A DNA stretch of 64,000 nucleotides, taken from assembly GCF_001723175.1 (NCBI RefSeq), contig NC_064654.1:62001-126000 (forward strand), given 5' to 3'. The notes under the pieces are model-generated. The model did no database searches and had not been told where the DNA came from. It saw only the letters and a program-made list of their open reading frames with translations. The DNA is from Penicillium oxalicum. Lineage: Eukaryota; Ascomycota; Eurotiomycetes; Eurotiales; Aspergillaceae. Every line of letters begins with the position of its first letter. Position 1 is the first letter of the stretch. A program made the translations under genes and the position numbers. Below are positions 38,634 through 50,313 of the stretch, piece after piece.

Positions 38634-38643
38634 GTGGCGCCAC
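38634..38643. promoter_or_regulatory. GTGGNNCCAC palindrome, FAS beta promoter
   Basis: The sequence is GTGGCGCCAC, the same as the second dioxygenase site. It is 142 nt upstream of the FAS beta ATG, a distance similar to that of the sites before the dioxygenase. Confidence 0.55.
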
Positions 38644-38784
38644 CATGTTGAGCCCACGAGCTGTGGGTGCGACAAAGAGCCCTGCAGAGGGCCAAGCACA
38701 GAGTAGACTAATAGTGCTATATGGAGTATTATTTCGGTAATCCTCCTCGGGAATTCACTCAAAATTCATGTCCAGAGCGCAATC

Positions 38785-41700
38785 ATGTCCAAAACAACCA
38801 CAGAGGAGTATACGACCCCAGACACGCTGCTCTCAGGCGCCTCATCTACCACCTCTCTCAACAACGACGACGCAGTCGAGTACTACGAATCAAAATCGCG
38901 TCCGCAAGCGCATGCTTCCTCGCCGCCGGCTCTACTGCATGCAGCGAAAAATGGAAGTGCGATGGTGTATGCCATCTTTGGCGGCCAGGGAGTGTTAAGC
39001 CCCCTGCGCGAGCTCAAAAACCTGTACACACAGAACCCTAGGATCGTGAAAGGACTCATTGAACGGGCATCTGCGCATCTTCAGCGTCTTCTTGACAAAA
39101 ATGCTTCTTTCTCCGTTTATTACCCTGCCGGACTCAATATCATGTCTTGGATCCTCGATCCAGAGCAAGAACCGCTGCCGCATACGCTCAGCAAAGCCCC
39201 CATCAGTCTCTTGCTGATCGGGTTGCTGCAGATTGCCAATTATCATGTCTTGGTTCATTCACTTGACATGTATCCTGGCGATATGGGGACTTTCTTTTGC
39301 GGCATTGGCGGCCATTCTCAGGGGGTGGTGCCAGCGGTTATGGCGTCTGCCGCCCGCGACTGGGAATCCCTCGACAGGCTGTCGCTCACTGCACTTACAA
39401 TTCTCTTCTACATAGGCTGCCGGGCACAGTCGCTTTTTGGTCCTGCGCCAATGGATCGGGACGTGTTGCAAGATTGCGAAACCCACGGCGAAGGCGTCCC
39501 CTCGTGCATGCTGCGGGTACATGGCCTCTCACTCGACGTCCTCACTAAAGTCATGGACAAGGTCAATCATCACCTTCCTGAGTGCAGCAAAGCAGAACTT
39601 GCTCTTATCAATGGGCCCCACAGCTTTGTTTTAGGTGGCACCCCCAAAACGCTGTCCGCGGTCTCCCGATGCCTGCGTCGCAATACGGCCTCGCCTGGCG
39701 TATCGCAAGCACGCGTCCCGTACAGCCAACGCAGACCAGAAGTAACGATCAGATTCTTGCCCATCAGCGTTCCATTTCATACTTCGCACCTCTCTACGGC
39801 CTGTACGCTGGTGCTTCACGACCTCCGCGAGATGTATCTGGCCCGCGCGGAATTGAAAACTTCCGTCTACGACACCAGCGACGGATCAGACCTGAAAGAC
39901 GGCACAGGAAGAGACGTCATCCCAGACTTGGTGCGCATGATCATGACCCGGCGACTAAACTGGCCATCCACTGCCCATTTTGCTGGAGCTACGCACATAG
40001 TCGATCTTGGACCGGGCATCCATGAAGATGGGATAGGTGCGTTAACAAATCGGCTCAAGCAAGGGACTGGTGTGCGCACCATCATTTTCGGTCTTAGCAA
40101 CGCATCCTCGGCCCCATCGCCACAAGAATTTGGTGATCGAGAGGAGTTGCTCAATGGATCTACTGTGATCCCTGGCCGCGACTGGCGAAAGGAGTACCGG
40201 CCGCTTCTCGTTCTCTCCGCCGCTGCGCCGACCATTAAAAACAAAATGACCACACTCCTAGGCCTCCCCCCGCTTATGGTGGCTGGCATGACCCCTACAA
40301 CCTCTTCCTGGGAGTTCGTCGCCGCGACCATGAATGCAGGGTATCACATCGAACTTGCGGCTGGCGGCTTCCATGACGCTGCAAGCTTCGAGGCTGCAAT
40401 TCGCGCCGTCGTCGCCCACACTCCGGCCGGCCGTGGAGTTTCTTGTAACGTCATCTATGCCAATCCCCGCGCTCTCAGCTGGCAGCTCGCCACCATCCAG
40501 AAGCTGCAGGCGAAGCGCCTGCCCATTGAAGGTCTGACTATTGGGGCAGGCATTCCTTCACCTGACACCGTCGATGGATACATCCGCGACATGCCGCTCC
40601 TCAAGCACATCTCCTTCAAGCCGGGCTCGCTGCAGGCAATAAGCGAGGTCATCGCCATCGCAAAGATGCACCCGCACTTTCCCATCATCCTGCAGTGGAC
40701 TGGTGGCCGTGGGGGCGGGCATCACTCGTTCGAAGATTTCCACGAGCCCATTCTTCAGAGCTATCATCGCATCCGTGCCTGTGGGAATATTGTGCTAGTT
40801 GCGGGGAGTGGGTTCGGTGATGCGGGAGACTCGTATCCATATCTCTCAGGCGAGTGGTCCGTTAAGCTAGGGTCCTCGCCAATGCCATTTGACGGCATTT
40901 TGCTTGGCAGCAGGGTGATGGTTGCACGGGAGACACGTACCAGCGATGCTGCCAAGGAACTTATTGTGGCCACACCAGGCGTCGCAGATGGCGATTGGGA
41001 AGGAACCTATAGTCAGCCGACCGGTGGTGTCCTGACGGTGATCTCAGAAATGGGCGAGCCGATCCATATGATCGCGACACGGGCAGTGAAACTGTGGTCG
41101 GAGTTAGATCGCAAGTTCTTTTCCGTCGAGGACAAGGCTATCAGACTGCAGATGTTGCTCAAAGAGAAGCCACAGATCATTGAACGTCTCAATCGGGACT
41201 TTGCAAAGGTCTGGTTTGGTCGCACAGAGTCGGGGACTGTCGTACAACCCGCGGAGATGACCTACGCGGAGGTGACAGCGCGACTAATTGACTTAACATA
41301 CCTGCGGCCGCGGACAAGATGGATCGATCCTTCGTACTGCGATCTAGCCTACGAATTCATCACTCATGTGGAAAGTCGCTTTGCACCGCGTACGGAAGGG
41401 TTTAGGGTTATCAAATCCATCCAAGAGATCAGGGAAGACCCGTACGAAGCTCTTGAGCGCTTCAAACTCCAGTACTCCCGACTCGAATGTCAGCTGCTCA
41501 GCCACCAGGACGAAGCTATCCTCACGAAAATGTGTCGGAGAAGAGGCCGCAAGCCTGTTCCTTTCATCATGGCGTTCGACGACGAATTCGAGTATTACTT
41601 CAAGAAGGATTCTTTGTGGCAGTCCGAGGACATCGACGCAGTGCAGGGTGGGGATATTCAGCGAACCTGCGTTCTTCATGGCCCTGTTGCAGCGCGTTAC

Positions 41701-44700
41701 ACACAACGGTCAGATCAAACGATCAAAGAACTCCTGGATGAGGTTTACCACGGGTATGTCAGCTTCCTGGAACAATCTGGACCAGTCTGTCTGCATACCA
41801 GCTTGGAAGAGACCGGTGCTTGCGGCAAAGAAAAGCCCAAGCATGAACAACTTGAAGTCGACGATGACTGCCTTGCCGAAGAACAAGTGTGGTATCAGAG
41901 ACTGGCTGCCGGAAGATCCTCTTGTTTTCAAGTAGCGGTGCTCTCCCAGACAGTCATGCGAGACCGCCAGGTATTGACTAACCCAATTCAGGCGGTTCTC
42001 AAGCCACGAGCAGACATAAGGATCGATGTTGATGGCTTACCTGACCAAAGTGAAGTAATCTCCATCTGGGAGCGTCGCAATACCGAGGATGAACGAAAAG
42101 TAGCTAATATCAGAGTGAGCTCAGCCGGATTGATCGACCTTGAGCTGATAAATTATGTGACGGTGACTGGAGAACCAGCTGTGCTCGCGCTACAGTTTGG
42201 GCTGGGAAGCACTCAGCATCCACTGCGAGATCTCACTGCCAACCTCAACGAGACAGTTCAAAAGCTGTACCACAGAATCTGGCTTGGTGACGAGCCATTG
42301 CCCTCTCCCTCAGTGTCGATTTTCTCAGAATTCGATGGAGGAGAGTTCGTCGTGACATCGGCAAGCCTACAGCTATTCTCAGAGAGCATTGGAAGCCGCA
42401 AACACTGCCAGCATTATCACGATCCGAGGATAGCGCCACTGGACTATGCTGTCGTGGTGGCATGGAAAGCTCTCGTCAAGCCTCTGTTTGTGCTCGAGAT
42501 GAACCTACTCTGTCTGGTTCATCTCCGGAATTCGTTTGAATGGATAAGCCTCATTCACGATAATGATATACTGGCAACAAAGTCCCGTGTTTCTTCCCTA
42601 GTTGTGCAAGAGTCTGGCACCGTTGTGGAGGTGAAGGCTACTATATTCAGATCTGGCCGGCCAATTGTGATTATAACCAGCCATTTTATGCTGCGTGATG
42701 CAAAAAGCATTCCTCCCAGGATCATCCCTTTCAGGACCGTCGAAGATCAGCCCTACAAAGTAACTCTTGGCAGCGCCAGTGCCGTCGCAGTACTCGAGTC
42801 TAAGCCATGGTTTCAGCAGCAAGATCGATCCACTGAGTTGCTTGGGGCAACACTGCTCTTTCGCCCACAATCACGCTATCTCTATGATGTCAAGGGTAAA
42901 GTGACAGAGGTGGAAGTGACCGGTACTGTCCAATTTGAAAGCAATGTCCGGCGGGGCCTGGTTCAGATCGGCGTTATTCATTGGCACTCCATGACACCAA
43001 ACAACATTGTCACAGGGTATCTTACTCGACATGGCCGTCCTTCACCCTCCCGAGTGCTATTTGACAGTCCTCTTGAGCTTGCCCTCACACCAGATACCCT
43101 TTTTGCCCCGACGGATAACTTGATGTATGCCTATGCTTCCAAAGACCTCAATCCCATTCATCTGTCAACGGCAATGGCGGCGTATGCCGAGCTACCAGGA
43201 ACTATAACCCACGGCATGAATATAAGTGCCCGAGTTCGAGCCCATCTTTGTGTACATTTGTGTGTTGGCGATGAGTCTCTCTTTCACCGGTTTACTATCT
43301 CCTTCACCGACATGGTGCTTCCAGATGAGCAGCTGCAGTTGAGCGCCCAGCACATTGGGATGGTGGACGGAACTCGGATCATCGAATTCACAGTGCGAGA
43401 CCAGGCTGGGCGAAAAGTAGTAGCCAAGGGAGAAGCTGAGATACGTAACGCCTCCACGGCTATTCTTTTCACTGGCCAGGGTAGTCAGCGCAAGGGCATG
43501 GGCATGGAACTGCGCCAGTCCAGTGCCGTGGCCCGCAAAGTATGGGATCGCGCAGATGCCTATTTTCTCAACACATATGGTAGGAGGCATCTACTGCATC
43601 TTGACTTCTTGATGAGCTACTGACATCGACTGATCTGCAGGATTTCGCATCTCGGATATTGTCATCAACAACCCGAAGAAGCTCACCATTCGCTTTGGCG
43701 GTCCGCTGGGACGCAAGATACGAGACAATTATCGGGCCCTTCGATACCTGGTCCCCGATGGCGATACCTTTAAACCGACCCAGATTTTCCCGGAGCTGGA
43801 TCACAACACCACCTCATACACTTTTTTCTATGATGCTGGCTTGCTGTTTGCGACTCAATTCACCCAACCCGCCCTGACACTGACCGAAGTCGCCATCTAC
43901 GAAGATCTGAAGTCGCGTGGCCTTGTCCCCCCGACGACCACGTTTGCCGGCCACTCACTCGGCGAGTACGCTGCAATTGCAGCATGCGGCGGAGTGGTAC
44001 CTCTGGAAACACTCATGGCGATTACTTTCTATCGCGGAAATTCCATGCAAGTCGCTGTGCAGCGCGACTCAGCCGGACGATCGGCGTTTGCCATGTGCGC
44101 GCTGAATCCATCCAGGCTTTCTCAAGGTTCGTTTCTCTCGCAGCTGTATTTGGAATATTCTGACAAACTTTCTGCGTTCAGAAATGACCGCGGATCAGGT
44201 GGGCCAGATTGTGAAGACAGTCTCTCAGATGACAGGCCTGCTGATCGAAATTGTCAATTACAATATCCATGGGGAGCAGTACGTCTGTGCTGGTGATGTG
44301 AGAACTACCCCGCCGCCCTCCATTCATATCTTGTGTCTAGCGTGCATCTCTGATATTCTCAGGTCCGCGCTCTTCTATGCCTGACTCGTCTCCTCGACTC
44401 CCAGCACCAGTTTCACCCCGACAACAACACATCCCTCGGCGAGGCCATCACGCAGATCGTGCGCTCTATCCCACAAGCCCCTTTGAGCGTAGAGGACCTG
44501 CCCCGTGGCAGGGCAATGACGCCTCTTTCCGGAATAGACGTCCCGTTTCATTCGAGTTTCATGAAGGACGGGATCCCTGCATACCGTCAATTCCTCTACG
44601 ACTATATTCAGTGTCAGCACGTCGACCCCCAACGACTGATTAAGCGATATGTGCCCAACCTGACGGCACGGCTGTTTGATATAGACAGAGCCTATTTTGA

Positions 44701-44892
44701 GGTGACCGAGTCTTTGACTGGGTCGCCAGTGTTAAGGAAGGTTCTGGACCAGGTATGTGCTTGGTAACCCCTCCAGTGCTTGATATGTTTCCCGCGGTTA
44801 ACATAGCGCAGTGGGATGAAATTCATACGGAGACAAATAATGCGACAAGTATCGTCCAGATGCTGAAGACGTTTCAGGGGAAGAGTATGTGA
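38785..44892 (+). CDS. Secondary-metabolism fatty acid synthase, beta subunit
   Basis: This is a fungal type I FAS beta subunit of about 1955 aa. Five exons are inferred: 38785-43579, 43641-44126, 44182-44297, 44363-44752 and 44812-44892. All four introns (55-65 nt) keep the phase and rejoin family motifs. Domains in order: acetyltransferase with GGHSQG (Ser about 178); FMN-dependent enoylreductase with MVAGMTPTTSSWEF near 498 and GGRGGGHHS beyond; a hot-dog dehydratase with DLNPIHL and THGM near 1476; malonyl/palmitoyl transferase with GQGSQRKGMG near 1564, GHSLGEYAA (Ser about 1704) and DVPFHSSFM. The size is close to other secondary-metabolite FAS beta proteins. It pairs with the alpha gene at 29459-34304. 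All catalytic motifs look intact. Confidence 0.95.
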
Positions 44893-46357
44893 TCTTTTAG
44901 GAAGACGCAGACGAAAGATGCAGAGCTGGCTCCGATTTTTTTTGTCAGTTGTTGCCACGGTATATGACCGCATTATGGCCCCTCTCGCATGTGGTCGACC
45001 CACTGTGATTACAACCTTATGTTGATTCTTGCCCCTATTCGTAACTCCTTAAAGCTAAACTCCTCATCAAAAAGTATCCAGAGTCGCCACCATAGACCTT
45101 CTTTCTATCCCGCAACACACTACTAAAATGAGGTTTTTTGGAACCGAAAGTAGTGCCAATCGAAGGTTACAGGCTGAGCTATCTAAAAAAACCGCGTACT
45201 GAGACCCTTACGGCGCGAGAAGATAGCTAATCTGTTACCAAAATCGCCGAGAGATTTCTCTGTATCCGTTAGACAGTATCTTATATACGCGATATTTGGC
45301 GACAATGCTAAACTATTAATTCAAGAGCGAGGCCTAGTAGCCCCCGAGAATTCAACGATATAGCCAGGCATTATATCTATCAGTTAGTCCGAAAGTACTC
45401 TCGTTAGAGCTATAAGGCCCTAATCAGTGATACCTATTAACTAATATCTCAATCTTTAATTTAACAAACTTTCCTCGACTATGATGTTCGCAAGTGGCAG
45501 TCTAAGAAGCGAATTTATGATACGACTGAGCATACAACGACTTTCATCTATCCGCTGATACGCTAATTGTGATTTTCAGAAAGATATTGTCTTTTCCGAT
45601 AAATATTCGGCTCAACGCAGGTGAAGTTTAACGGTTTGATTCCTCTTTCGATTCTAATTCGAAGCCTACCGGTGCGATCTAGTTAGTTAGTGTAGAAGCT
45701 TACAGGCTGGATATCTCGCGGATAGTATTCGCCATAACAATTTCCGTGTCACAGGCGCGAGATGCGACCTTGCAACTTAATGATGCGTGCCACACATAGT
45801 ATATATACCGGACTTTGGGTAATATTCGCGACTGCGGATGTTAATGATCTTCCATGGTCTTGTTAGTTAGTGTCCGCTCAGAACGCTTCCCGTGACATTC
45901 AGCGGCTCCTCCGGAGATTCGGAGACATGTATACTTTAATGCTAGGTGAGCGAGACCAGGAAGATCTCAAGAATGCGAGCCCTAGAGAAGATTCAAAAGA
46001 TAATGCGAAAAATGATTCTATTATTGCTAAGACATGAATTTTTTCCATGCTCAGACTAGTATAATCGATAACTCCTAAGATCAAAAGGAAAAATAGTGTA
46101 GCCATACCACCAGTCAGGAGTAATCGTTAGCGTAACTAAGGTTTCTTACGCATAAGCAACCGAATGGAATGGTCTCTTCTCTGGTGCACATTATGGAATG
46201 TCCATGATCAACGGCTTGGCAAGCTCCTACCACATGCCCGTGTGGACTCAGATCTTCGAAAGATTCCATTAGGCCGGCAACATCGGCGAGAACTTTGAGC
46301 CTTAATGCCCCCCTCGCCCCCCCCCCCCCCCCCCCCCCCCCCAACACAGATATTGGC
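44893..46357. other. Gene-poor, stop-rich stretch, probably a decayed repeat
   Basis: About 1.4 kb between FAS beta and the desaturase has no open frame with a recognisable domain. From about 45100 to 46100 it is rich in TA, with stops in every frame. Short conceptual segments look as if they once coded. GTTAGTTAGTGT occurs twice, near 45680 and 45860. This fits a transposon degraded by mutation (RIP is possible), but I could not assign a family. A 26-base C tract lies at its right end. Confidence 0.45.
46317..46342. repeat. Homopolymer of 26 C
   Basis: An uninterrupted run of 26 cytosines starts 15 nt beyond the desaturase stop codon on its 3' side, with another C-rich patch just to the left. 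The length is unusual for coding-proximal fungal DNA and is prone to slippage or assembly error. Confidence 0.9.
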
Positions 46358-47328
46358 CTACGTATCCTTGGCATGAACAGCTATTGGCCGTACCTGGTTT
46401 CGAACTTTCCGAAATCGCTTCACATCCCAAACTAATCCGACCATTTCCCATGTGCATATCCACCACTTGGTCGGGTCAAAATCACATTTGCGAGGCCCAT
46501 TTCGATAATCCCACGGATAAGCATGATGGTAGTTGTGATAACCCTCACCCAAAGTCAAGAACGCCAAGGCAATGTGATTTCGTGACGTATTGCTCGCCGA
46601 GTACGGTTGATCTCCCACCCAGTGCGCCAGCGAATTGATGCAATAGGATGCATGCCACACAAGAACCACTCTTAAACACCCCGCATACAGGAAGCCGCCC
46701 ATCCAATCACCCCATAGAAGTCCCGCAACACATGCTGGGAAGATGAAAGCCATGAGCCCAGCCAAGGGGTAATATAGACGACGCTGCCAAACAACGACAG
46801 GGTCAGAATCTAGATCTCCTAGATCAACCCCATCGCCGCCGTGACCGAAACGGGTTGAATCATAGGTCAAAATCCAGCCAATGTGAGAGTAAAAAAGACC
46901 GCGTCGGCTATTGTACGGATCACGATCACTATCAGTGAATCGATGGTGTGCACGGTGGTCAGCCACCCACATACGGATGGGCAGTTGTAAAGCTCCGGCT
47001 CCAACGGCGGCCAGAAGGATGCGAAGCGGTAGACATGCCTTATACGATTGATGACCCCAAAGACGATGATAGCCTGTAGCATTTAGTCAGCTTGGATAAT
47101 TTTTGTGGAAGATGATTGAGTAACTTTGACCATGAAAAGCATTTTAATGAACTTACCTGCAGTGATGCTGAGGCCTGTCGCAAGGCTGTAAGCCACCGTC
47201 CAAGAGCCAGTCCTCCACAAACAAGGAACTGTAGAACAAAAATACAACACAAAAAGGGGGAGACCAATGTTAGCCGCTGTGTAGCGGAGATGGACACGTT
47301 TCCACCAGGCACGGTGAGGGTTGTCCAT
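46358..47328 (-). CDS. Acyl-CoA delta-9-type desaturase, no cytochrome b5 domain
   Basis: This gene encodes a membrane fatty-acyl desaturase of about 295 aa. Exon 1 is 47328-47157, the intron is 47156-47074 (83 nt) and exon 2 is 47073-46358. The three histidine boxes are present: HRLWGH (completed across the splice), HRAHH and HNYHH. Hydrophobic segments lie before the first box and in the middle of exon 2. The usual fungal OLE1 enzyme carries a C-terminal cytochrome b5 domain. Here the protein ends soon after the last box, and no b5 motif was seen downstream. The start at 47328 is the first in-frame ATG; an upstream exon cannot be excluded. It is divergent from the fatty-acid-hydroxylase gene and may act with it on an acyl or polyketide chain. 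Confidence 0.88.
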
Positions 47329-47936
47329 GATTCCTTCGTGCAAGCACGTTAGGCCTTCTGTGGTGAAAGATCCTAATGATGATAGAGAAATTAAAACACA
47401 GTCAGCATTGGGATCTCTATGACTCGAATATTTAGTCGACGAATAGTCGATGATCGAAGCCTTCTTAGTTAATACACCCCTTCCGAGTCAAGGTTGTTCG
47501 ACTAGAAAGAGGTAATCGATAGATCGATTCTTCCCTGACTTCAAATGCAAGGGGAACACCTAGGGACCCGTCCGTATTTGCCCCACATTCTCATCTCTTA
47601 CACTCCAAGTGTTCGATTAAAGTTGTCACATACCCGGTAGGTCCACAATAGGAGGTAGATATATCTTGGTACTTGCTCGTTGGCTGATAAAGTGCTATCG
47701 ATCAGAGTACGTATTGATGACTACAAAATCAGTTTGCCCGAAGCTTAATAAGGGACTATTTCCTCCATTGTGTATTGACTTGTCTGGGTTCATCTATATC
47801 CCAATTTGAGTACACATATTTCCAAGCACGAGTACTTGCACTCAGGGTTGATTGTGGTCTTTTTTTGACTCGTTTCCACCACTTCCTCAATTGAAACGCT
47901 CGCTGTCCCGCCATCATTCATATTAGGGTGATCGGT
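47329..47936. promoter_or_regulatory. Divergent promoter of desaturase and hydroxylase
   Basis: About 608 bp of AT-rich DNA separate the two start codons. I found no GTGGNNCCAC palindrome here, unlike the left-hand cluster promoters. CTTTTTTTGACTCG and pyrimidine-rich DNA precede the hydroxylase start. No further elements could be assigned. Confidence 0.5.
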
Positions 47937-48722
47937 ATGGAATACAATCTTGTGGACCTTCCAAAATCATGGTCATTACTTGTACAAGAACATCCAAAGC
48001 CCCTGATTGAAATTGGTGGCATGCTTGGCACTCAATTGATGACCTTCTGGGTCCCAGCTGCCCTTTTCACAATATGTGATCTGCTCGCATGGCCATCTTT
48101 ACGACGATACAAGATCCAACCAGCAAGCAAACAGCTTGATTCAATCAACATGATTAGGGACGCCTTTCTTGGATCGGTTTCCAATCAACTACTGACAACT
48201 ACCCTGCACTGTCTGCAGTTGTTTCTATTCCACGTTGTTCTTCGTCGACCGGAACTTGGCTACAGCGTCGCCCAGAAATTGCCTCCTCTTGATCAATTTG
48301 TGAAAGACTTTGTTCTCTGCATGGTAGCACGGGAGATCATCTACTACTATTCTCATCGGCTCCTACATCACCCATTTTTCTACACGCGATTTCACCGGCA
48401 GCATCATCGATTCCGCGTCCCGGTAGCTATGGCGACTTTGTATGCGCACCCTGTTGAGCATATTGTCACCAACATTCTCCCAATCGCTTGGCCTGCACGT
48501 CTCTTCAACGTTCATATTGTGACACTGTGGGCTTTTGTTGGAGCTGTGGGTCTCAAGGCCGCCCTCGCCCATAGCGGATACCGGCTATGGGAGACACCTG
48601 ATGGGTGGAAGCCCGAGGTACATGACTTGCATCACGAGTTGATGACTGTGAACTATGGGTTGATTGGCTTGATGGATCGAGTTCATGGAACCCGTGCAAC
48701 TGAGAAGCCAAAAAGACGCTAG
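47937..48722 (+). CDS. Fatty acid hydroxylase / sterol desaturase family protein
   Basis: This is an intronless gene for a 261-aa integral membrane di-iron enzyme. The open frame extends nine bases upstream to a GTG, but the ATG at 47937 is the natural start. Histidine clusters HRLLHH, HRQHHR and HDLHHE match the ERG25/C-5 desaturase/fatty acid hydroxylase superfamily. Hydrophobic helices precede the first box and lie between the second and third. Family members hydroxylate or desaturate sterols and long acyl chains. The shared promoter with a desaturase suggests joint action, perhaps on the product of the nearby PKS, but the substrate is unknown. Confidence 0.88.
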   Translation: MEYNLVDLPKSWSLLVQEHPKPLIEIGGMLGTQLMTFWVPAALFTICDLLAWPSLRRYKIQPASKQLDSINMIRDAFLGSVSNQLLTTTLHCLQLFLFHVVLRRPELGYSVAQKLPPLDQFVKDFVLCMVAREIIYYYSHRLLHHPFFYTRFHRQHHRFRVPVAMATLYAHPVEHIVTNILPIAWPARLFNVHIVTLWAFVGAVGLKAALAHSGYRLWETPDGWKPEVHDLHHELMTVNYGLIGLMDRVHGTRATEKPKRR

Positions 48723-49700
48723 ATAAAGTTCTTATTACTACCTGGTGCTCTAGCGCTTGATTCATTCGTCTTTGATTAGCACGTGGGAATTACTAATTAC
48801 ATGGAGGACGATGGTTCATTCAATTTTTCCACAAAGTATGCATTATCTATGCCCATCAGTAAGCTCTGACAATTAAGAGTACCAACAGAGCACTGCTCAG
48901 AAGGAGACAACCGCGAGTCAGACTGTATGGGAATCGTCGCTTCCCCATTACATATCACCCTATAAAGTTTTATCCTTGCATTCTCGCGTGACTACATTGG
49001 CATTACTGTCGTCCTTGATTACAGGCTCCTGGTCCTCATGCTCGGTTGCAGGGGTTGAGGTAGGGAATTATTGAAAACGTCAGTTTAGACCGCTCGTTCT
49101 TTGTCGCTCGATATTAAGATACCCAGAAAATGTTTGCATATTTTTATCACACCAAAAAGCATCTCCTCTAATTAGCCAAGAGTGGAAGTTGCCGACTTAG
49201 AAACGGATTTCACTAATTAGTCTGATTCCGTGGCCAGACAGGGTCAGTAGTCCTTCCCCCAAAGATCATAGTATCAAAGCGTCAGTGATGCCGTCTGACT
49301 ATGTCACTGTGTCATTGATGTCTCATTGGAATGGGCGCAAGGGATTGGGACAAGAGCGACACAAGGCTAAAGGTGAAGAAATGAAGGCAAAGCATGTCCG
49401 CAGCATGTCTGGTTGCCCCACTCTCCTACGGACCTTGCTTCATCGCTAGTTTGGCATGCGGAAATCAGTGAGCTCCTCATTTGTGGACAACGATGGAAGC
49501 TTGAATCGTATTCAGGGGAAACAAAAAAAAATTACTGGTCAATTCTTTCCTTATTACGCCATAGATTGCCCGACCAAAATGCGTCTCTCACACAGTCCTG
49601 CTTGTTTGACCCTCAGCGCAACCAGCTTCCCCAACTTATCTTACCTTGACATCTGCCTCCTACACCCGTGCACGAAAGTGCGGAAACGACAGGAAACAGA
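48723..49700. other. Intergenic region
   Basis: Just under 1 kb lies between the hydroxylase stop and the HsbA-like start. The right part is the promoter of the HsbA-like gene. I saw no gene, repeat or cluster palindrome in it. Confidence 0.5.
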
Positions 49701-50313
49701 ATGAGAATCGCAAGTTCTTACTCATTGGTCAGCATGCTGAGCTGCACCTCTGTGTGGGTTGGCGGTGCTGCAGGCAAGGACATGCCTACCGTGATTGCTG
49801 GGATGGATACTCTTCGACAGCACGTTGATGCGACTCAAGCGCTCTTCGACTCCTACAATGGCGGTTTGCTCTCATCTCTGGAGTTGGGGCGTTCGATCTG
49901 GAATGTGTACTCTTCAACGAAGTCGGCTCGAAGTCACTGGGACGCGGCGTCCCCGTTTGAAGGCGAAGATGTTGCTGATATCCTGGTCTCCTATCATGCT
50001 ATGAGGCGCTCGATTGCATCTGCTGTGGATTCTGCAAGCAGTAAGGTAAGAACTCCTTAATTGTGGAATGTGGGGCACCATTGCGCCGAAGTTATCATGC
50101 GTACTAACTCTGATTTTCACGAAGGGATCGATCTACGACAAAAGCGGTGTACGAATGATGGCTGTCGGCATGTTGCAGCTTTTCGAGAATGAGCGGAGCG
50201 ACTTTCAGCAGGCAGCCCGGGCAAAGATCCCCGAATCTTTTCATGATAGCATCGCCGGTCCTGTGGCAAGCCTGGAGAAAGAATTTCAGAGTGCGATGAA
50301 GGCGTTGGCATAA
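49701..50313 (+). CDS. HsbA-like secreted hydrophobic surface-binding protein
   Basis: This is a small secreted protein of about 177 aa. Exon 1 is 49701-50045, the intron is 50046-50124 (79 nt) and exon 2 is 50125-50313. The N-terminus has a basic start and a hydrophobic run typical of a signal peptide, ending near the AAG site at about residues 23-25. The rest is helical and alanine/serine-rich, with the HsbA-type arrangement: an early LRQHVDAT helix, then a C-terminal FHDSIAGPVASLEKEF helix. HsbA proteins bind hydrophobic surfaces and can recruit lipolytic enzymes; some relatives are cell-wall galactomannoproteins. It has no evident role in the neighbouring metabolite pathway. Confidence 0.72.

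Larger units (their letters stand above)
36649..38784. other. Intergenic, divergent bHLH and FAS beta promoters
   Basis: This 2.1-kb region lies between the divergent bHLH and FAS beta genes. It contains an E-box (37814-37821), a small inverted-repeat element (37988-38156) and the GTGGNNCCAC site of FAS beta (38634-38643). Open frames in it are short and unsupported. Confidence 0.5.

Noticed and set aside
45100..46100. Naming a specific transposon family in the decayed stretch
   Set aside because: No transposase motif, terminal repeat or target-site duplication could be read with confidence.
46114..46374. Minus-strand frame with poly-glycine as a small protein
   Set aside because: Its glycine run is just the 26-base C tract translated, and the rest has no recognisable motif.
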